From assembly GCF_014202395.1 (NCBI RefSeq), contig NZ_JACHGQ010000002.1, positions 124,001 to 188,000 on the forward strand: 64,000 nucleotides of DNA, read 5' to 3'. The position numbers and the translations under genes are program-made. The first letter of the stretch is position 1, and each line of letters starts with the position of its first letter. The stretch comes from Histophilus somni (GTDB lineage: Bacteria; Pseudomonadota; Gammaproteobacteria; Enterobacterales; Pasteurellaceae). Shown here piece by piece: positions 55,210 to 63,464 of the stretch. The notes beneath the pieces were generated by a model, which saw only the letters and a program-made list of their open reading frames with translations, had not been told where the DNA came from and made no database searches.

Positions 55210-55853
55210 AGTTGAATACTCTCTGCAACAAAACGGACATTATCACCCGCACTTAATAGTGTTGGTGGAGATTGTTGAATATCAAATAGTGCTAAATCAG
55301 TACGCCCGAGCAACTGCCAGCCACCCGGTGAGGTAAAAGGATAAATTCCTGTTTGACTACCGCCAATGCCGACAGAGCCTGCAGGCACCTTAGTACGAGG
55401 TATATCACGTCTTGGTGTATAAAGATTTTCAGGTAACCCGTTTAGATAAGGAAATCCAGCTTGAAAACCGATCATAAACACAGTGTAAACAGGTTCGGTA
55501 TGACGGCGAATAATTTCTTTTGGCGTAGTTTGGTGAAATTGTGCTACATCAAATAAATCTTCACCAAACTCGCCACCATAATGCACTGGAATCTCAATAC
55601 AGCGTGGTGTTTTAACTGATTGTGGTTGATAATTTTCCCACAGTGATTGCAGGCTTTCAATTAATGGTTGACTATCTGCAAATAAATCGTAATAGACAGT
55701 AAAATTATTCATACCAACCACTACTTCTTGCACATTGGCAAGTTGCCTAGCCTGCTCTGCAATTTGCCAAATTCGCTGTTGCTTGGCAAGTTCAGCAGGA
55801 GGAGCAATTTCACAGAGAAGTGATTGTTCACTCGTATGATGAATGGTGAGCAT
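55206..55853 (-). CDS. pxpB: 5-oxoprolinase subunit PxpB
   Basis: 215 residues of the KipI family: EIPVHYGGEFGEDLFDVAQFH, YTVFMIGFQAGFPYLNGLPENL and RTKVPAGSVGIGGSQTGIYPFTSPGGW. It is the first gene of pxpBCA-transporter. I start at the ATG at 55853 (MLTIHHTSE); a TTG four codons upstream is in frame. A good promoter lies 36 bases upstream. Confidence 0.95.
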   Translation of the reverse strand: MLTIHHTSEQSLLCEIAPPAELAKQQRIWQIAEQARQLANVQEVVVGMNNFTVYYDLFADSQPLIESLQSLWENYQPQSVKTPRCIEIPVHYGGEFGEDLFDVAQFHQTTPKEIIRRHTEPVYTVFMIGFQAGFPYLNGLPENLYTPRRDIPRTKVPAGSVGIGGSQTGIYPFTSPGGWQLLGRTDLALFDIQQSPPTLLSAGDNVRFVAESIQL

Positions 55854-55888
55854 AAAACGTTCCAAAATGTTAATGAAATGTAAAAAAT

Positions 55889-55917
55889 GTTTTACACCCG
55901 AATATCTTTTCTGTCAA
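55889..55917 (-). promoter_or_regulatory. Probable pxp operon promoter
   Basis: On the minus strand TTGACA (55912-55917) and TAAAAC (55889-55894) are 17 bases apart, shortly upstream of pxpB. This is the best promoter pair in the gap that separates pxpB from the TRAP operon. Confidence 0.65.
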
Positions 55918-56039
55918 ATCAATTTGTAAAAATTGCGATTTATACGTTATTTTTATTACAAAATATCGCTTTATTCATATTGCCAGCTTCTGTCATTACG
56001 ACAACTTTGTCTTTATAACAATGGATATAATAAGCACCA

Positions 56040-57314
56040 CTAAGATAACCAATTCATTGGTACAATCACAACATCAGGAAAGAACACCATCAACATTAAA
56101 ATAGCAACATAAACTAACAAAAACGGCGAAATTCCCTTACTAATTTTACTTATGCCAAGTTTAGCAATTCCCGAACCAACATAAAGTACCGTTCCCACTG
56201 GAGGTGTGATTAAGCCAATCGATAAGTTAATCACCATCATAATACCAAAATAAGCAATATCGATATTGTAAGCTCTCAATACTGGCAATAATACGGGTAC
56301 AAAAATTAATACTGCAGGAATTAAATCCATTACACAACCAACGAGTAATAAGAAAATCATAATAACCAACATTAATACCGTTGAATTGTCAGTTAATCCT
56401 TTGATAAATTGCACCAACTCCGTTGGAATTTGAGCAACAGTAATTGCAAATGCAGAAATCATTGCCGCAGCCGCAACAAACATCACCATTGAAGTAGTTT
56501 TAATCGTATTTAAAAAGACCTCGATTAAATTTTCTTTATTTAAACTGCGATAGCCAAGACTAACCAATCCCGCATAAATCGCCGCAACTACACCTGCTTC
56601 TGTTGGAGTAAAAATACCGCCACGCAACCCAACAATGATAATGACCGGTAACAATAATGGGAAAAAAGCTTTTTTAAAAGCTTGCCAGCGTTCTGCACCA
56701 GATTGTTTCGGTTTTATATTTTCTTCGTGATTACGATATAAAAATTTCCACATTAACCACAATCCGGTAACCATTAATAATCCAGGAACCGTGCCACCCA
56801 TAAATAATTTGGTAATGGATGCACCTGCGGTAATTCCATATACAATCATTGGAATACTTGGAGGAATGACCACCGAAATAATTCCTGCCGCACAGACTAA
56901 ACCTGTAGAACGAGCAACATCATATTTTTTAGCTACCATCATTGGAATTAAAATTGCACCTAACGCTGCGGTGTCTGCTACAGCAGAACCAGATAACCCA
57001 GCAAAGATTAAACCTGAAATAATCACTACATAACCTAATCCTCCTTTAATATGTCCTACCATACTCATAGCAAAATTGATAATCCGCTCAGAAATACCGC
57101 CGTATTTCATAATTTCACCAGTCAGCATAAAAAATGGAATTGCCATTAAGGGAAAGTTATTAGTACCCATTACAAAGTTTTCAGCAATTAATTGAGTATC
57201 AAACATATCCATATGCCATAACATAAAACTGGCACTCAGTAACATTGATAACGCTACTGGCACACCAAGAAATAAAAATAGGAATAAGCTACCTAAAAAT
57301 AATCCTAACATCAT
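56040..57314 (-). CDS. TRAP transporter large permease (DctM type)
   Basis: 424 residues with about twelve membrane segments and TRAP-large signatures NFPLMAIPFFMLTGEIMKYGGI and GLSGSAVADTAALGAILIPMM. It couples sodium flow to import of a carboxylate delivered by the DctP protein. It matches the layout of H. influenzae HI0050. Its start overlaps the small permease by four bases. Confidence 0.92.
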   Translation of the reverse strand: MMLGLFLGSLFLFLFLGVPVALSMLLSASFMLWHMDMFDTQLIAENFVMGTNNFPLMAIPFFMLTGEIMKYGGISERIINFAMSMVGHIKGGLGYVVIISGLIFAGLSGSAVADTAALGAILIPMMVAKKYDVARSTGLVCAAGIISVVIPPSIPMIVYGITAGASITKLFMGGTVPGLLMVTGLWLMWKFLYRNHEENIKPKQSGAERWQAFKKAFFPLLLPVIIIVGLRGGIFTPTEAGVVAAIYAGLVSLGYRSLNKENLIEVFLNTIKTTSMVMFVAAAAMISAFAITVAQIPTELVQFIKGLTDNSTVLMLVIMIFLLLVGCVMDLIPAVLIFVPVLLPVLRAYNIDIAYFGIMMVINLSIGLITPPVGTVLYVGSGIAKLGISKISKGISPFLLVYVAILMLMVFFPDVVIVPMNWLS

Positions 57315-57790
57315 GCTTTCCCTCCTCTAAATGCCAGTTTTAAATGTTTCCATAAATTGGTAAAAACCACGAGAAAATAAGATAAGGAAGAAATCACAGC
57401 TGCTAAATATAAAAATGCGGTAGAAATTTCCGTTGCGGGCATTTTTTGTGTATAAGTCAGCAACATTAATTGATATGCACCATAAGTAATAAAAGATAAG
57501 GCAAGCAACACTAATATATCAGCAAAAAATAAGGCATACATCTGTACGTATGCAGGTAAATAAGAAATCACAATATCAACAGTCAAATGCCCTCTTTCTT
57601 TGGCAACTAAGATAATGCCTAAAAAAATCATATAGACGAAACAAATTCGAGCAAATTCTTCCGACCAAGCAATACCTGAATCGAAAAAATAACGTAGCAT
57701 GGCATTAAAAAAGACCAATAAAATCATTGTCACTAATGCAATCACTGCCAACATCTTTAAAGTGCGGTCAAGTGTGGTAGAAAATTTCAT
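57311..57790 (-). CDS. TRAP transporter small permease (DctQ type)
   Basis: 159 residues with four membrane segments and the DctQ pattern SGIAWSEEFARICFVYMIFLG and ERGHLTVDIVISYLP. It partners the large permease. It lies after a strong hairpin that separates it from the binding-protein gene, and the HI0051-like neighbourhood supports the assignment. Confidence 0.9.
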   Translation of the reverse strand: MKFSTTLDRTLKMLAVIALVTMILLVFFNAMLRYFFDSGIAWSEEFARICFVYMIFLGIILVAKERGHLTVDIVISYLPAYVQMYALFFADILVLLALSFITYGAYQLMLLTYTQKMPATEISTAFLYLAAVISSLSYFLVVFTNLWKHLKLAFRGGKA

Positions 57791-57821
57791 TGTTTTATCT
57801 CCTAAAAAGCGATAGGAAAAA

Positions 57822-57843
57822 GGCTGTTTGCTAACAAACAGCC
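57822..57843 (-). terminator. Intra-operon hairpin after the TRAP binding protein
   Basis: GGCTGTTTG and CAAACAGCC form a perfect nine-pair stem with a four-base loop, followed on the minus strand by TTTTTCC. It lies between the binding-protein and small-permease genes and probably lets the binding protein be made in excess over the membrane subunits. Confidence 0.8.
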
Positions 57844-57854
57844 TATGATTTCAA

Positions 57855-58838
57855 TTATTTAGCGGCTTGAATTTTTTCAATCACGCCTTTTGCCCAATCA
57901 TATTTTTGATAAAAATTTTGATAAAGTGTTTCAGAGGCTTTCAACATATCTGCTTTAAACTGCTCGGACGGAATAATTACTTCTTTACCGTTTTTATGGA
58001 AGAAGTCTTTAACATCTTGTTCCATCTTCATCGCTAATTCCCATTCTTTCTCTTGATATAATTTAGCCGCTTCTAAGAAAATTTCTTGATCTTCTTTTGA
58101 CATTTTATTCCAAGTTTTCAAGCTTAATTGCAATAATCCCGGTGAGAAAATATGGTTAGTTTGGATAATGTATTTTTGTACTTCATACAAACCGGAATCT
58201 TTGAGCAACATATATGGATTTTCTTGGCCATCAATCACTTTTTGCTCTAATGCAGTAAAGACTTCACTTAATGGCATGCTTTGCGGGTTAATATTCATTG
58301 CTTTTGCCCAATCCACAAACAAGGAATTCAATGGCACTCTTAAACGTAATCCTTTGAAATCATCGAATTTTTCCAATTTTTTATTGGACGAAATCACACG
58401 AAAACCGTTCATGCCGTAAGCCAATAATTTAATACCGTATTGTTCCATTTTATCGCCAATTTCTTTTGCAATCGGAGATTCCAATACCTTTTTCGCTTCA
58501 ACATTGTCTTTAAATAAATACGGCATTTCCCACACACCAAAAATAGGATCCACATTTTGTAACAATAAGCCGGTAATTCCACCTTCAATCGTACCATTGC
58601 GTAAGCCATTTACGATTTGATCTTCGCCGCCCAATTGATTATTTGGGAAAATACGAATTTCATAGCGACCTTGCGTTTTTTCTTCAACGGTTTTCTTGAA
58701 AACTTCGTTTAATACAATATTTGACGGGTGCATATCGGAATTAAAATGTCCGATTTTAATTACAGTTTTAGCAAATGCCGAACTACTAAATACTAAGCCT
58801 GCAACAACTAATACTTTAGTTAATTTTTTGAGTTTCAT
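57855..58838 (-). CDS. TRAP transporter substrate-binding protein (DctP type)
   Basis: 327 residues with a signal peptide (MKLKKLTKVLVVAGLVFSSSAFA). The DctP fold shows IFPNNQLGGEDQIVNGLRNGTIEG, the carboxylate-binding Arg region FKGLRLRVPLNSLF, and VIDGQENPYMLLKDSGLYEVQKY. It closely resembles H. influenzae HI0052. Related genes beside UxuR regulators suggest hexuronate or aldonate substrates. Confidence 0.92.
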   Translation of the reverse strand: MKLKKLTKVLVVAGLVFSSSAFAKTVIKIGHFNSDMHPSNIVLNEVFKKTVEEKTQGRYEIRIFPNNQLGGEDQIVNGLRNGTIEGGITGLLLQNVDPIFGVWEMPYLFKDNVEAKKVLESPIAKEIGDKMEQYGIKLLAYGMNGFRVISSNKKLEKFDDFKGLRLRVPLNSLFVDWAKAMNINPQSMPLSEVFTALEQKVIDGQENPYMLLKDSGLYEVQKYIIQTNHIFSPGLLQLSLKTWNKMSKEDQEIFLEAAKLYQEKEWELAMKMEQDVKDFFHKNGKEVIIPSEQFKADMLKASETLYQNFYQKYDWAKGVIEKIQAAK

Positions 58839-58866
58839 AATTATTACCTCATAGGTTAGTTAAGAC

Positions 58867-59892
58867 TTAAAATACAGCAATGATTTTTAAATAATCATCA
58901 GGATTTTCTGAAAGCTCTTCGATGTAGTGAGGAATTTCATCAAATGTAATTACCTTACTAATAATATTCTTCGGTTCAATCTTTCTGGATTCTAAAAGTT
59001 TTAATGCTTCTTCAAATTCCCCCTTGCTTGTTCTTGCTCCATAAATGTTAAGTTCTTTGAAGGTAATTAAATTAGTTGGTAGTGGCGTTTCGTTTTTCGG
59101 CCATCCAGTTAAAGCAATACGTCCTGCAAAAGAAGTATATTTAAGCGTATTTTGTACAGCAATATTTGCTCCTGACGCTTCAATAACAACCTCAGCCATT
59201 CTTCCGTTAGTAATGGATTTAATAGCTTCAAGATCATTTTCTTTTGCTGGGTTAATTATATTTGGAATGCCAATAGATTTTGCGTAATCTAATCGCTTGT
59301 CTAAAATGTCAATTAAAATTGGTGTCGCACCATAAGCTTTGGCAACTAATGCAGCCATCAGTCCAATCGCACCTGCACCGATGATAGCAACGTGTTCTCC
59401 GGCTTTTACTTTGGTTCTACGAATTGCATGTAATGAAATAGTTAAAGGTTCTGCTAAAGCCAGTTCATGTATCGGTATATCAGGTGCTTTAATAAGCATA
59501 TGAGCTGGATGTCTAACAATTTCTTGCATTGCTCCATCAATATGTACCCCCAAAACTTTTAGTGCCTCACAGCAATTTGTTCTACTGATTGAACAAGGAT
59601 AGCAATGTCCACAATAAATGTAAGGTTCGAGAATTACACGATCACCTATATTAATATTTTTTGGCATACCAACACCGGATTCAATGACTGTACCAACAAT
59701 TTCATGTCCTAAAATTCTAGGGTAAGTTACCAGCGGATTTGTACCTCTAAATGCACCAATATCAGATCCGCAGATTCCTATACTCTCTACTTTGATCAGA
59801 ACATCACACTCACCTTTTTTAGGATACAACACGGTCTTTATATCAACCTTCTTAGGTTCCACGAGACAAACTGATCTTACGTATTTGCTCAT
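58867..59892 (-). CDS. Zinc-dependent alcohol dehydrogenase (HI0053-like)
   Basis: 341 residues of the medium-chain dehydrogenase family: catalytic zinc ligands in GICGSDIGAFRG and GHEIVGTVIESG, structural zinc cysteines in CGHCYPCSISRTNCC, and the nucleotide fold AIIGAGAIGLMAALVAKAYGA. It resembles L-galactonate or L-idonate 5-dehydrogenase-type enzymes and probably oxidises the acid sugar imported by the TRAP system. I start at 59892, seven bases after GAGGGA. It is the first gene of the minus-strand operon. Confidence 0.87.
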   Translation of the reverse strand: MSKYVRSVCLVEPKKVDIKTVLYPKKGECDVLIKVESIGICGSDIGAFRGTNPLVTYPRILGHEIVGTVIESGVGMPKNINIGDRVILEPYIYCGHCYPCSISRTNCCEALKVLGVHIDGAMQEIVRHPAHMLIKAPDIPIHELALAEPLTISLHAIRRTKVKAGEHVAIIGAGAIGLMAALVAKAYGATPILIDILDKRLDYAKSIGIPNIINPAKENDLEAIKSITNGRMAEVVIEASGANIAVQNTLKYTSFAGRIALTGWPKNETPLPTNLITFKELNIYGARTSKGEFEEALKLLESRKIEPKNIISKVITFDEIPHYIEELSENPDDYLKIIAVF

Positions 59893-59978
59893 AATGTTTC
59901 CCTCTTTAACAAAGTTAATCGACATTTAATGTCGTCAATGATATTTTATGAACAGACAGTAACATCAAAGTATATTTT

Positions 59979-59990
59979 TTGGTATTCCAA
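59979..59990. promoter_or_regulatory. UxuR-type operator box 1
   Basis: TTGGTATTCCAA is close to the TTGGTATACCAA core of enterobacterial UxuR/ExuR operators. It lies on the dehydrogenase side of the divergent gap. Confidence 0.65.
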
Positions 59991-60001
59991 TTTTCTATAA
60001 T

Positions 60002-60017
60002 TGTGATACTGATCACA
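60002..60017. promoter_or_regulatory. CRP-binding site between the TRAP operon and uxuR
   Basis: TGTGATACTGATCACA matches TGTGA-N6-TCACA at every fixed position and lies between the two UxuR-type boxes, so catabolite control of both divergent units is likely. Confidence 0.85.
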
Positions 60018-60027
60018 TAAATTTATT

Positions 60028-60039
60028 TTGGCGTGCCAA
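60028..60039. promoter_or_regulatory. UxuR-type operator box 2
   Basis: TTGGCGTGCCAA keeps the TTGG-N4-CCAA symmetry of box 1 and lies 14 bases before the uxuR start codon, where binding would block the regulator's own expression. Confidence 0.55.
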
Positions 60040-60053
60040 TATTGCGAGGATTT

Positions 60054-60803
60054 ATGCAAAATAATTCTAGAACTTACACAAAAATAGGAAAAATACTTAA
60101 AGAGGAAATTTCTCAAGGAAAATACAAAATAGGCGATAAGCTACCTACCGAGAGAAATATTTCTGAAAGATTTGAAGTAAGTAGAACTATCGTAAGGGAA
60201 GCGATAGTAATGTTGGAAGTGGAAAAGATTATTGAAGTAAGAAAAGGATCCGGAATATACGTCATAAAAATCCCAGATCTTCTTCAAGAAGAAGCAGATA
60301 ATAAGCTAAGAGATGTAGGCCCATTTGAACTACTTCAAGCACGACAATTGTTAGAAAGCAGTATTGCTGAATTTGCTGCACAACAGGTTACCAAACAAGA
60401 TATTTTACGACTTAGGCAAATTCTTGATAAAGAAAAGGAATTATTTGCTCAAAATATTGATGACTGCAGTGCTGACAAAGAATTCCATCTTGCTCTTGCC
60501 GAAATTACTGGAAACGATGTCCTTATTCAAACTCAAGAGCAACTTTGGAAATATCGTTTTAATAATGCTATGTGGACACAGCTTCATTCGCGTATCATAC
60601 ATAATGATCTCCATCACTTATGGATTAAAGATCATGAAACGATTTTAAATGCGATTCAGCGCAAAAATCCTGCTTTGGCACGTAAAGCAATGTGGCAACA
60701 TCTAGAAAATGTTAAAACTAAATTGCTTGAATTATCCGATGTAGAGGACACTAATTTTGATGGATATCTATTCAATGTAAACCCCGTTATAGTAGGAATC
60801 TAA
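60054..60803 (+). CDS. uxuR: GntR/FadR-family regulator, UxuR-like
   Basis: 249 residues. The N-terminal winged helix has GKILKEEISQGKYKIGDKLPTERNISERFEVSRTIVREAIVMLE, and the C-terminal FCD ligand-binding domain has metal-site histidines (KEFHLALAEITGN, IIHNDLHHLWIKDHETIL). It corresponds to H. influenzae HI0054. It should repress the divergent TRAP-dehydrogenase operon in response to a hexuronate-type ligand. I start at 60054, six bases after GAGGA. Unlike H. influenzae, no uxuA follows. Confidence 0.88.
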   Translation: MQNNSRTYTKIGKILKEEISQGKYKIGDKLPTERNISERFEVSRTIVREAIVMLEVEKIIEVRKGSGIYVIKIPDLLQEEADNKLRDVGPFELLQARQLLESSIAEFAAQQVTKQDILRLRQILDKEKELFAQNIDDCSADKEFHLALAEITGNDVLIQTQEQLWKYRFNNAMWTQLHSRIIHNDLHHLWIKDHETILNAIQRKNPALARKAMWQHLENVKTKLLELSDVEDTNFDGYLFNVNPVIVGI

Positions 60804-60832
60804 AACTACATAAAGAAATTTACTGTGAAAAA

Positions 60833-60864
60833 GCTCATTGGTTTGGAATAAACCCAACGAGCTA
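60833..60864 (+). terminator. Hairpin after uxuR
   Basis: AGCTCATTGGTTT pairs with AAACCCAACGAGCT with one or two interruptions, 30 bases past the uxuR stop. It lacks a clear T run, so it is a weak terminator. Confidence 0.5.
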
Positions 60865-60922
60865 ATATCTTTAATATGATAACTGATTACATAGGTTTAT
60901 ACCGTTTTTAAGTTAACCTAAT

Positions 60923-61022
60923 TTAATTCAAGAACTGCGTTCTGTATTTCATAGGACACACTTTCACTTGAATATACTTATTGTTGTAATAATGCAATAC
61001 TGGTGCTAGAATATTTTTTCAT
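60923..61022 (-). pseudogene. Broken duplicate of a secreted-protein gene start
   Basis: On the minus strand this begins with the same ribosome site and start codons (MKKY) as the gene start at 63849, inside the 46-bp direct repeat. It then departs and stops after 14 codons (60978). A second frame runs on to 60923, reading VLHYYNNKYIQVKVCPMKYR and then TQFLN. It looks like a relic left by the duplication or insertion that brought in the mcc genes. Its original product is not recognised. Confidence 0.4.
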
Positions 61023-61055
61023 ATTCACTCCTCATTTAGATTAAAAAATAGACTA
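61010..61055. repeat. 46-bp direct repeat, left copy
   Basis: This segment is identical, base for base, to 63837-63882, 2,827 bases away and in the same orientation. It contains a ribosome site (GAGGAGTGAAT on the minus strand) and the start of an open frame. The two copies bracket the mccABC operon. Confidence 0.9.
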
Positions 61056-61100
61056 TAAAAACATCCATTTTCTCATCTTAAACAATGGGTTAAGTTTTTT

Positions 61101-62276
61101 CTATTTTACATTTTGTGAAGTTATTAATGCAAAAAGGGTAAATATGATAGCAATTATTAATCCAATGATTTGAATGGCTTGTATACCATAAAGATTGCTT
61201 ATATAACCAATGATCAGTAAGACTACAGCGGTTAAAATTCTCACTAATGAGTTGAGTAGCATATCGTATTTTGCTCTAAAGCGAGAGAGTAAATGTCTAT
61301 GTAGCTCTGTGTCGGTTTGAATCACTGTATATCGTACCACAAATAATGCTAAGCAAATGGCGATTGTGTAAAAGAAGACCGATTGCCACCGTTCTGCAAA
61401 AAAGGATAACACCATACTACTGAGAAAGCTTAAGGCAAGGGTTAAGCGACTGAATGGATATTTTACCTCAATTGCTTTTCCTGCCCAAGATTGTACCATA
61501 AACATCAAAAATAGCATCCCTCCTAGAATAAGTCCATTCTGCTCTGATTTGTTTATGGCGTAAACAACTGCTTGCCAATATTGAATGATAATTTGAAAAT
61601 AGAGGCTTAGCACCACAAATAAGAAAATAGCTTGTTTGTAGCGACTGAATTTACGTATAAGAATTAAAAAGTCCTGCTTTTGAATAAATGGTAGAGTCTT
61701 ATGTGTAGCTCTCCTGCTCACCTTGGGAAGCAAAATAAAGGAAGCGACTGTAACGATCGACATAATAATCGTTGTTAATAAAAAGAGGTTCTCTGATAGC
61801 GTAGAGTATAAGCCCCCTCCTAATAAAGCAGAAAATGCCATCAAGGAAAACTCCCATTTTCCTAATTTTCCTAAGGCAAGACTGAGTTCACCTTTCGGTT
61901 GCTCGTGATAAAACTGATCTACTAAATAAGCATTGGTATTGTTTTGATAAATACAGAGAGAAATCGCATTGAGGATTTCTGCTAATAAAAAGAGGTTAAA
62001 GCTCTTGTATAAACCCGCAAGGTAGAAAAAATAGAGCCAAAAAGTCGAAAAAATTAAGGCGGTAATATGTAGCCATTTTCGTTCTATTCGGTCTGACAGA
62101 ATGCCGACTGCAAATCCCAGCACAAAAATCAAAATAGCCTGAGTGCTTTTAATTAACCCAACTTCATATAAATTAATGCCTGATACAAGCATATAAACTG
62201 TGGAGACCGCCCCAATCAGCATACGGGTTGCAGAGGTAGATACACAGCTAGTGATGATTTTTTCATAGTGTCTCAT
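61101..62276 (-). CDS. mccC: MccC-like MFS exporter
   Basis: 391 residues with about twelve membrane segments of the major facilitator superfamily: LVSGINLYEVGLIKSTQAILIFVLGFAVGILSDRIERKW contains the loop 2-3 type motif (GILSDRIERK). E. coli MccC pumps microcin C out and gives the producer self-protection. The start overlaps the end of mccB by 14 bases in another frame, so the two are translationally coupled. Base composition is less AT-rich than mccB. Family membership is clear; the MccC role comes from context. Confidence 0.85.
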   Translation of the reverse strand: MRHYEKIITSCVSTSATRMLIGAVSTVYMLVSGINLYEVGLIKSTQAILIFVLGFAVGILSDRIERKWLHITALIFSTFWLYFFYLAGLYKSFNLFLLAEILNAISLCIYQNNTNAYLVDQFYHEQPKGELSLALGKLGKWEFSLMAFSALLGGGLYSTLSENLFLLTTIIMSIVTVASFILLPKVSRRATHKTLPFIQKQDFLILIRKFSRYKQAIFLFVVLSLYFQIIIQYWQAVVYAINKSEQNGLILGGMLFLMFMVQSWAGKAIEVKYPFSRLTLALSFLSSMVLSFFAERWQSVFFYTIAICLALFVVRYTVIQTDTELHRHLLSRFRAKYDMLLNSLVRILTAVVLLIIGYISNLYGIQAIQIIGLIIAIIFTLFALITSQNVK

Positions 62277-63306
62277 TATTTACTCCACAATATTTGCAAT
62301 TATAATTTTTGGCTAACTTAATTTCTTCATACTTAAAATTCTTATTGTGAATTCCTATTACAGAATTAATACTTTGCATTGATTTGTAATCGCGTGCAAA
62401 GAATTTAATAAGTTCTGAACCAAGCATAGCACCAGCAAAGAAATTATTAATGATAGTAGATGGTGCTTTCGTAACTGATTTAATTTTCTTCACTTTTTCA
62501 TCTATAACATCATTTTCTAAATATATAGACTTATCACAACATAAACAACAGCTATATTCTAACTTTGGAATGTAGAATGGTCCGATAACAGAAATATCAT
62601 TGAGGTAACCTACGTTAATTAGAGGAATTTTATTAAAACAGCAAAATTCATTAATCATATCTATACAATACTCATCATCTGCTGAACAAATAACTAAATC
62701 TATTTGTGATATTTTATCTAAAATAGATTTATTTAATTTCTCTGGGAAAATATCAATAATAATATCTTTCCGAATAGATAATAACTCTCTTTTTATTGTT
62801 TCTACTTTATTTTTGTTTATGTCTTTCTCTCGAAATAAGAACTGTCTGTTTAGATTAGATTCCTCAACTATATCATCATCAATGATACTTAACTTCTTAA
62901 TTCCTATTGTTCCTAATAAATAGGAGCAAATATTTCCTATGCCTCCTGCACCAACAATAAGAATATGAGATTTAGATATTTTATTTTGTATATCATATAT
63001 TTTATATCCTAATGCATTATAGTATAAATGATTTCTACTGTATCTATCATTGAAGTCTATTATTTCTTTTGTAATAAACTTCATTTTCTTCATTTTATCG
63101 AAATATAGAATGTCTATATTATTATCTTTTATAAAAGATAATATTTCAGAAATGCTCTTAGGATTTATACAAAAATAACATAAATTTAGACAATTATTAA
63201 AATAATCTTTGTTGTTTGTAATTTCTTGGTTACTACCTATCCCAATAACAAATTCATTTTCATTTAGATAGTCAAAAAATACATGTTTAGAAGTGATATA
63301 TTTCAT
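62263..63306 (-). CDS. mccB: MccB-like peptide-adenylating enzyme
   Basis: 347 residues, close to E. coli MccB (350). The N-terminal 85 residues are the likely peptide clamp. The E1/ThiF domain has RYSRNHLYYNALG (89-100), the nucleotide loop GAGGIG (119-124), IIDDDIVEESNLNRQFLF (141-158) with Arg154, and NKNKVETIKREL. Four zinc-ligand cysteines are in CCLCC (253-257) and CKYC (337-340). MccB joins AMP to the C-terminal Asn of MccA via a phosphoramidate bond. AAGGA lies seven bases before the ATG. The gene is strongly AT-rich compared with its neighbours. Confidence 0.92.
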   Translation of the reverse strand: MKYITSKHVFFDYLNENEFVIGIGSNQEITNNKDYFNNCLNLCYFCINPKSISEILSFIKDNNIDILYFDKMKKMKFITKEIIDFNDRYSRNHLYYNALGYKIYDIQNKISKSHILIVGAGGIGNICSYLLGTIGIKKLSIIDDDIVEESNLNRQFLFREKDINKNKVETIKRELLSIRKDIIIDIFPEKLNKSILDKISQIDLVICSADDEYCIDMINEFCCFNKIPLINVGYLNDISVIGPFYIPKLEYSCCLCCDKSIYLENDVIDEKVKKIKSVTKAPSTIINNFFAGAMLGSELIKFFARDYKSMQSINSVIGIHNKNFKYEEIKLAKNYNCKYCGVNNETL

Positions 63307-63335
63307 AGATGCTTCCTTATTTATATAGAGGATAA

Positions 63336-63365
63336 ATAGAAGCGATCTAATTAGATCACCTCTAT
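63336..63365 (-). terminator. Hairpin between mccA and mccB
   Basis: ATAGAGGTGATCT and AGATCGCTTCTAT (minus strand) pair over 13 positions, two of them G-T, around the loop AATT, 15 bases after the mccA stop. In the E. coli mcc operon a hairpin at the same place gives a short, abundant mccA message and limited read-through to mccB. The same role is inferred. Confidence 0.75.
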
Positions 63366-63379
63366 AATTTTTTATAGAA

Positions 63380-63403
63380 TTAGTTTAGTCGACGTCCACG
63401 CAT
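63380..63403 (-). CDS. mccA: MccA-like microcin C precursor heptapeptide
   Basis: A 24-base gene encoding MRGRRLN followed by TAA. It has the exact length of E. coli MccA (MRTGNAN), begins Met-Arg and ends in Asn, the residue MccB adenylates. A perfect AGGAGG (63409-63414) lies five bases upstream, and a good promoter lies about 60-90 bases upstream. It heads the mccA-hairpin-mccB-mccC operon. The two extra arginines make the peptide more basic than MccA. I do not recall this sequence from described microcins. Confidence 0.85.
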   Translation of the reverse strand: MRGRRLN

Positions 63404-63464
63404 AGTTGCCTCCTATTGTTTTTTGTTAATTGATAATTTTGCTATAACGATCTACAGCATATTC

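Noticed and set aside
60978-61022. 14-codon frame MKKYSSTSIALLQQ considered as a second microcin precursor
   Set aside because: Its start lies in the 46-bp repeat shared with a signal-peptide gene, it is not seven codons, does not end in Asn and is downstream of mccC.
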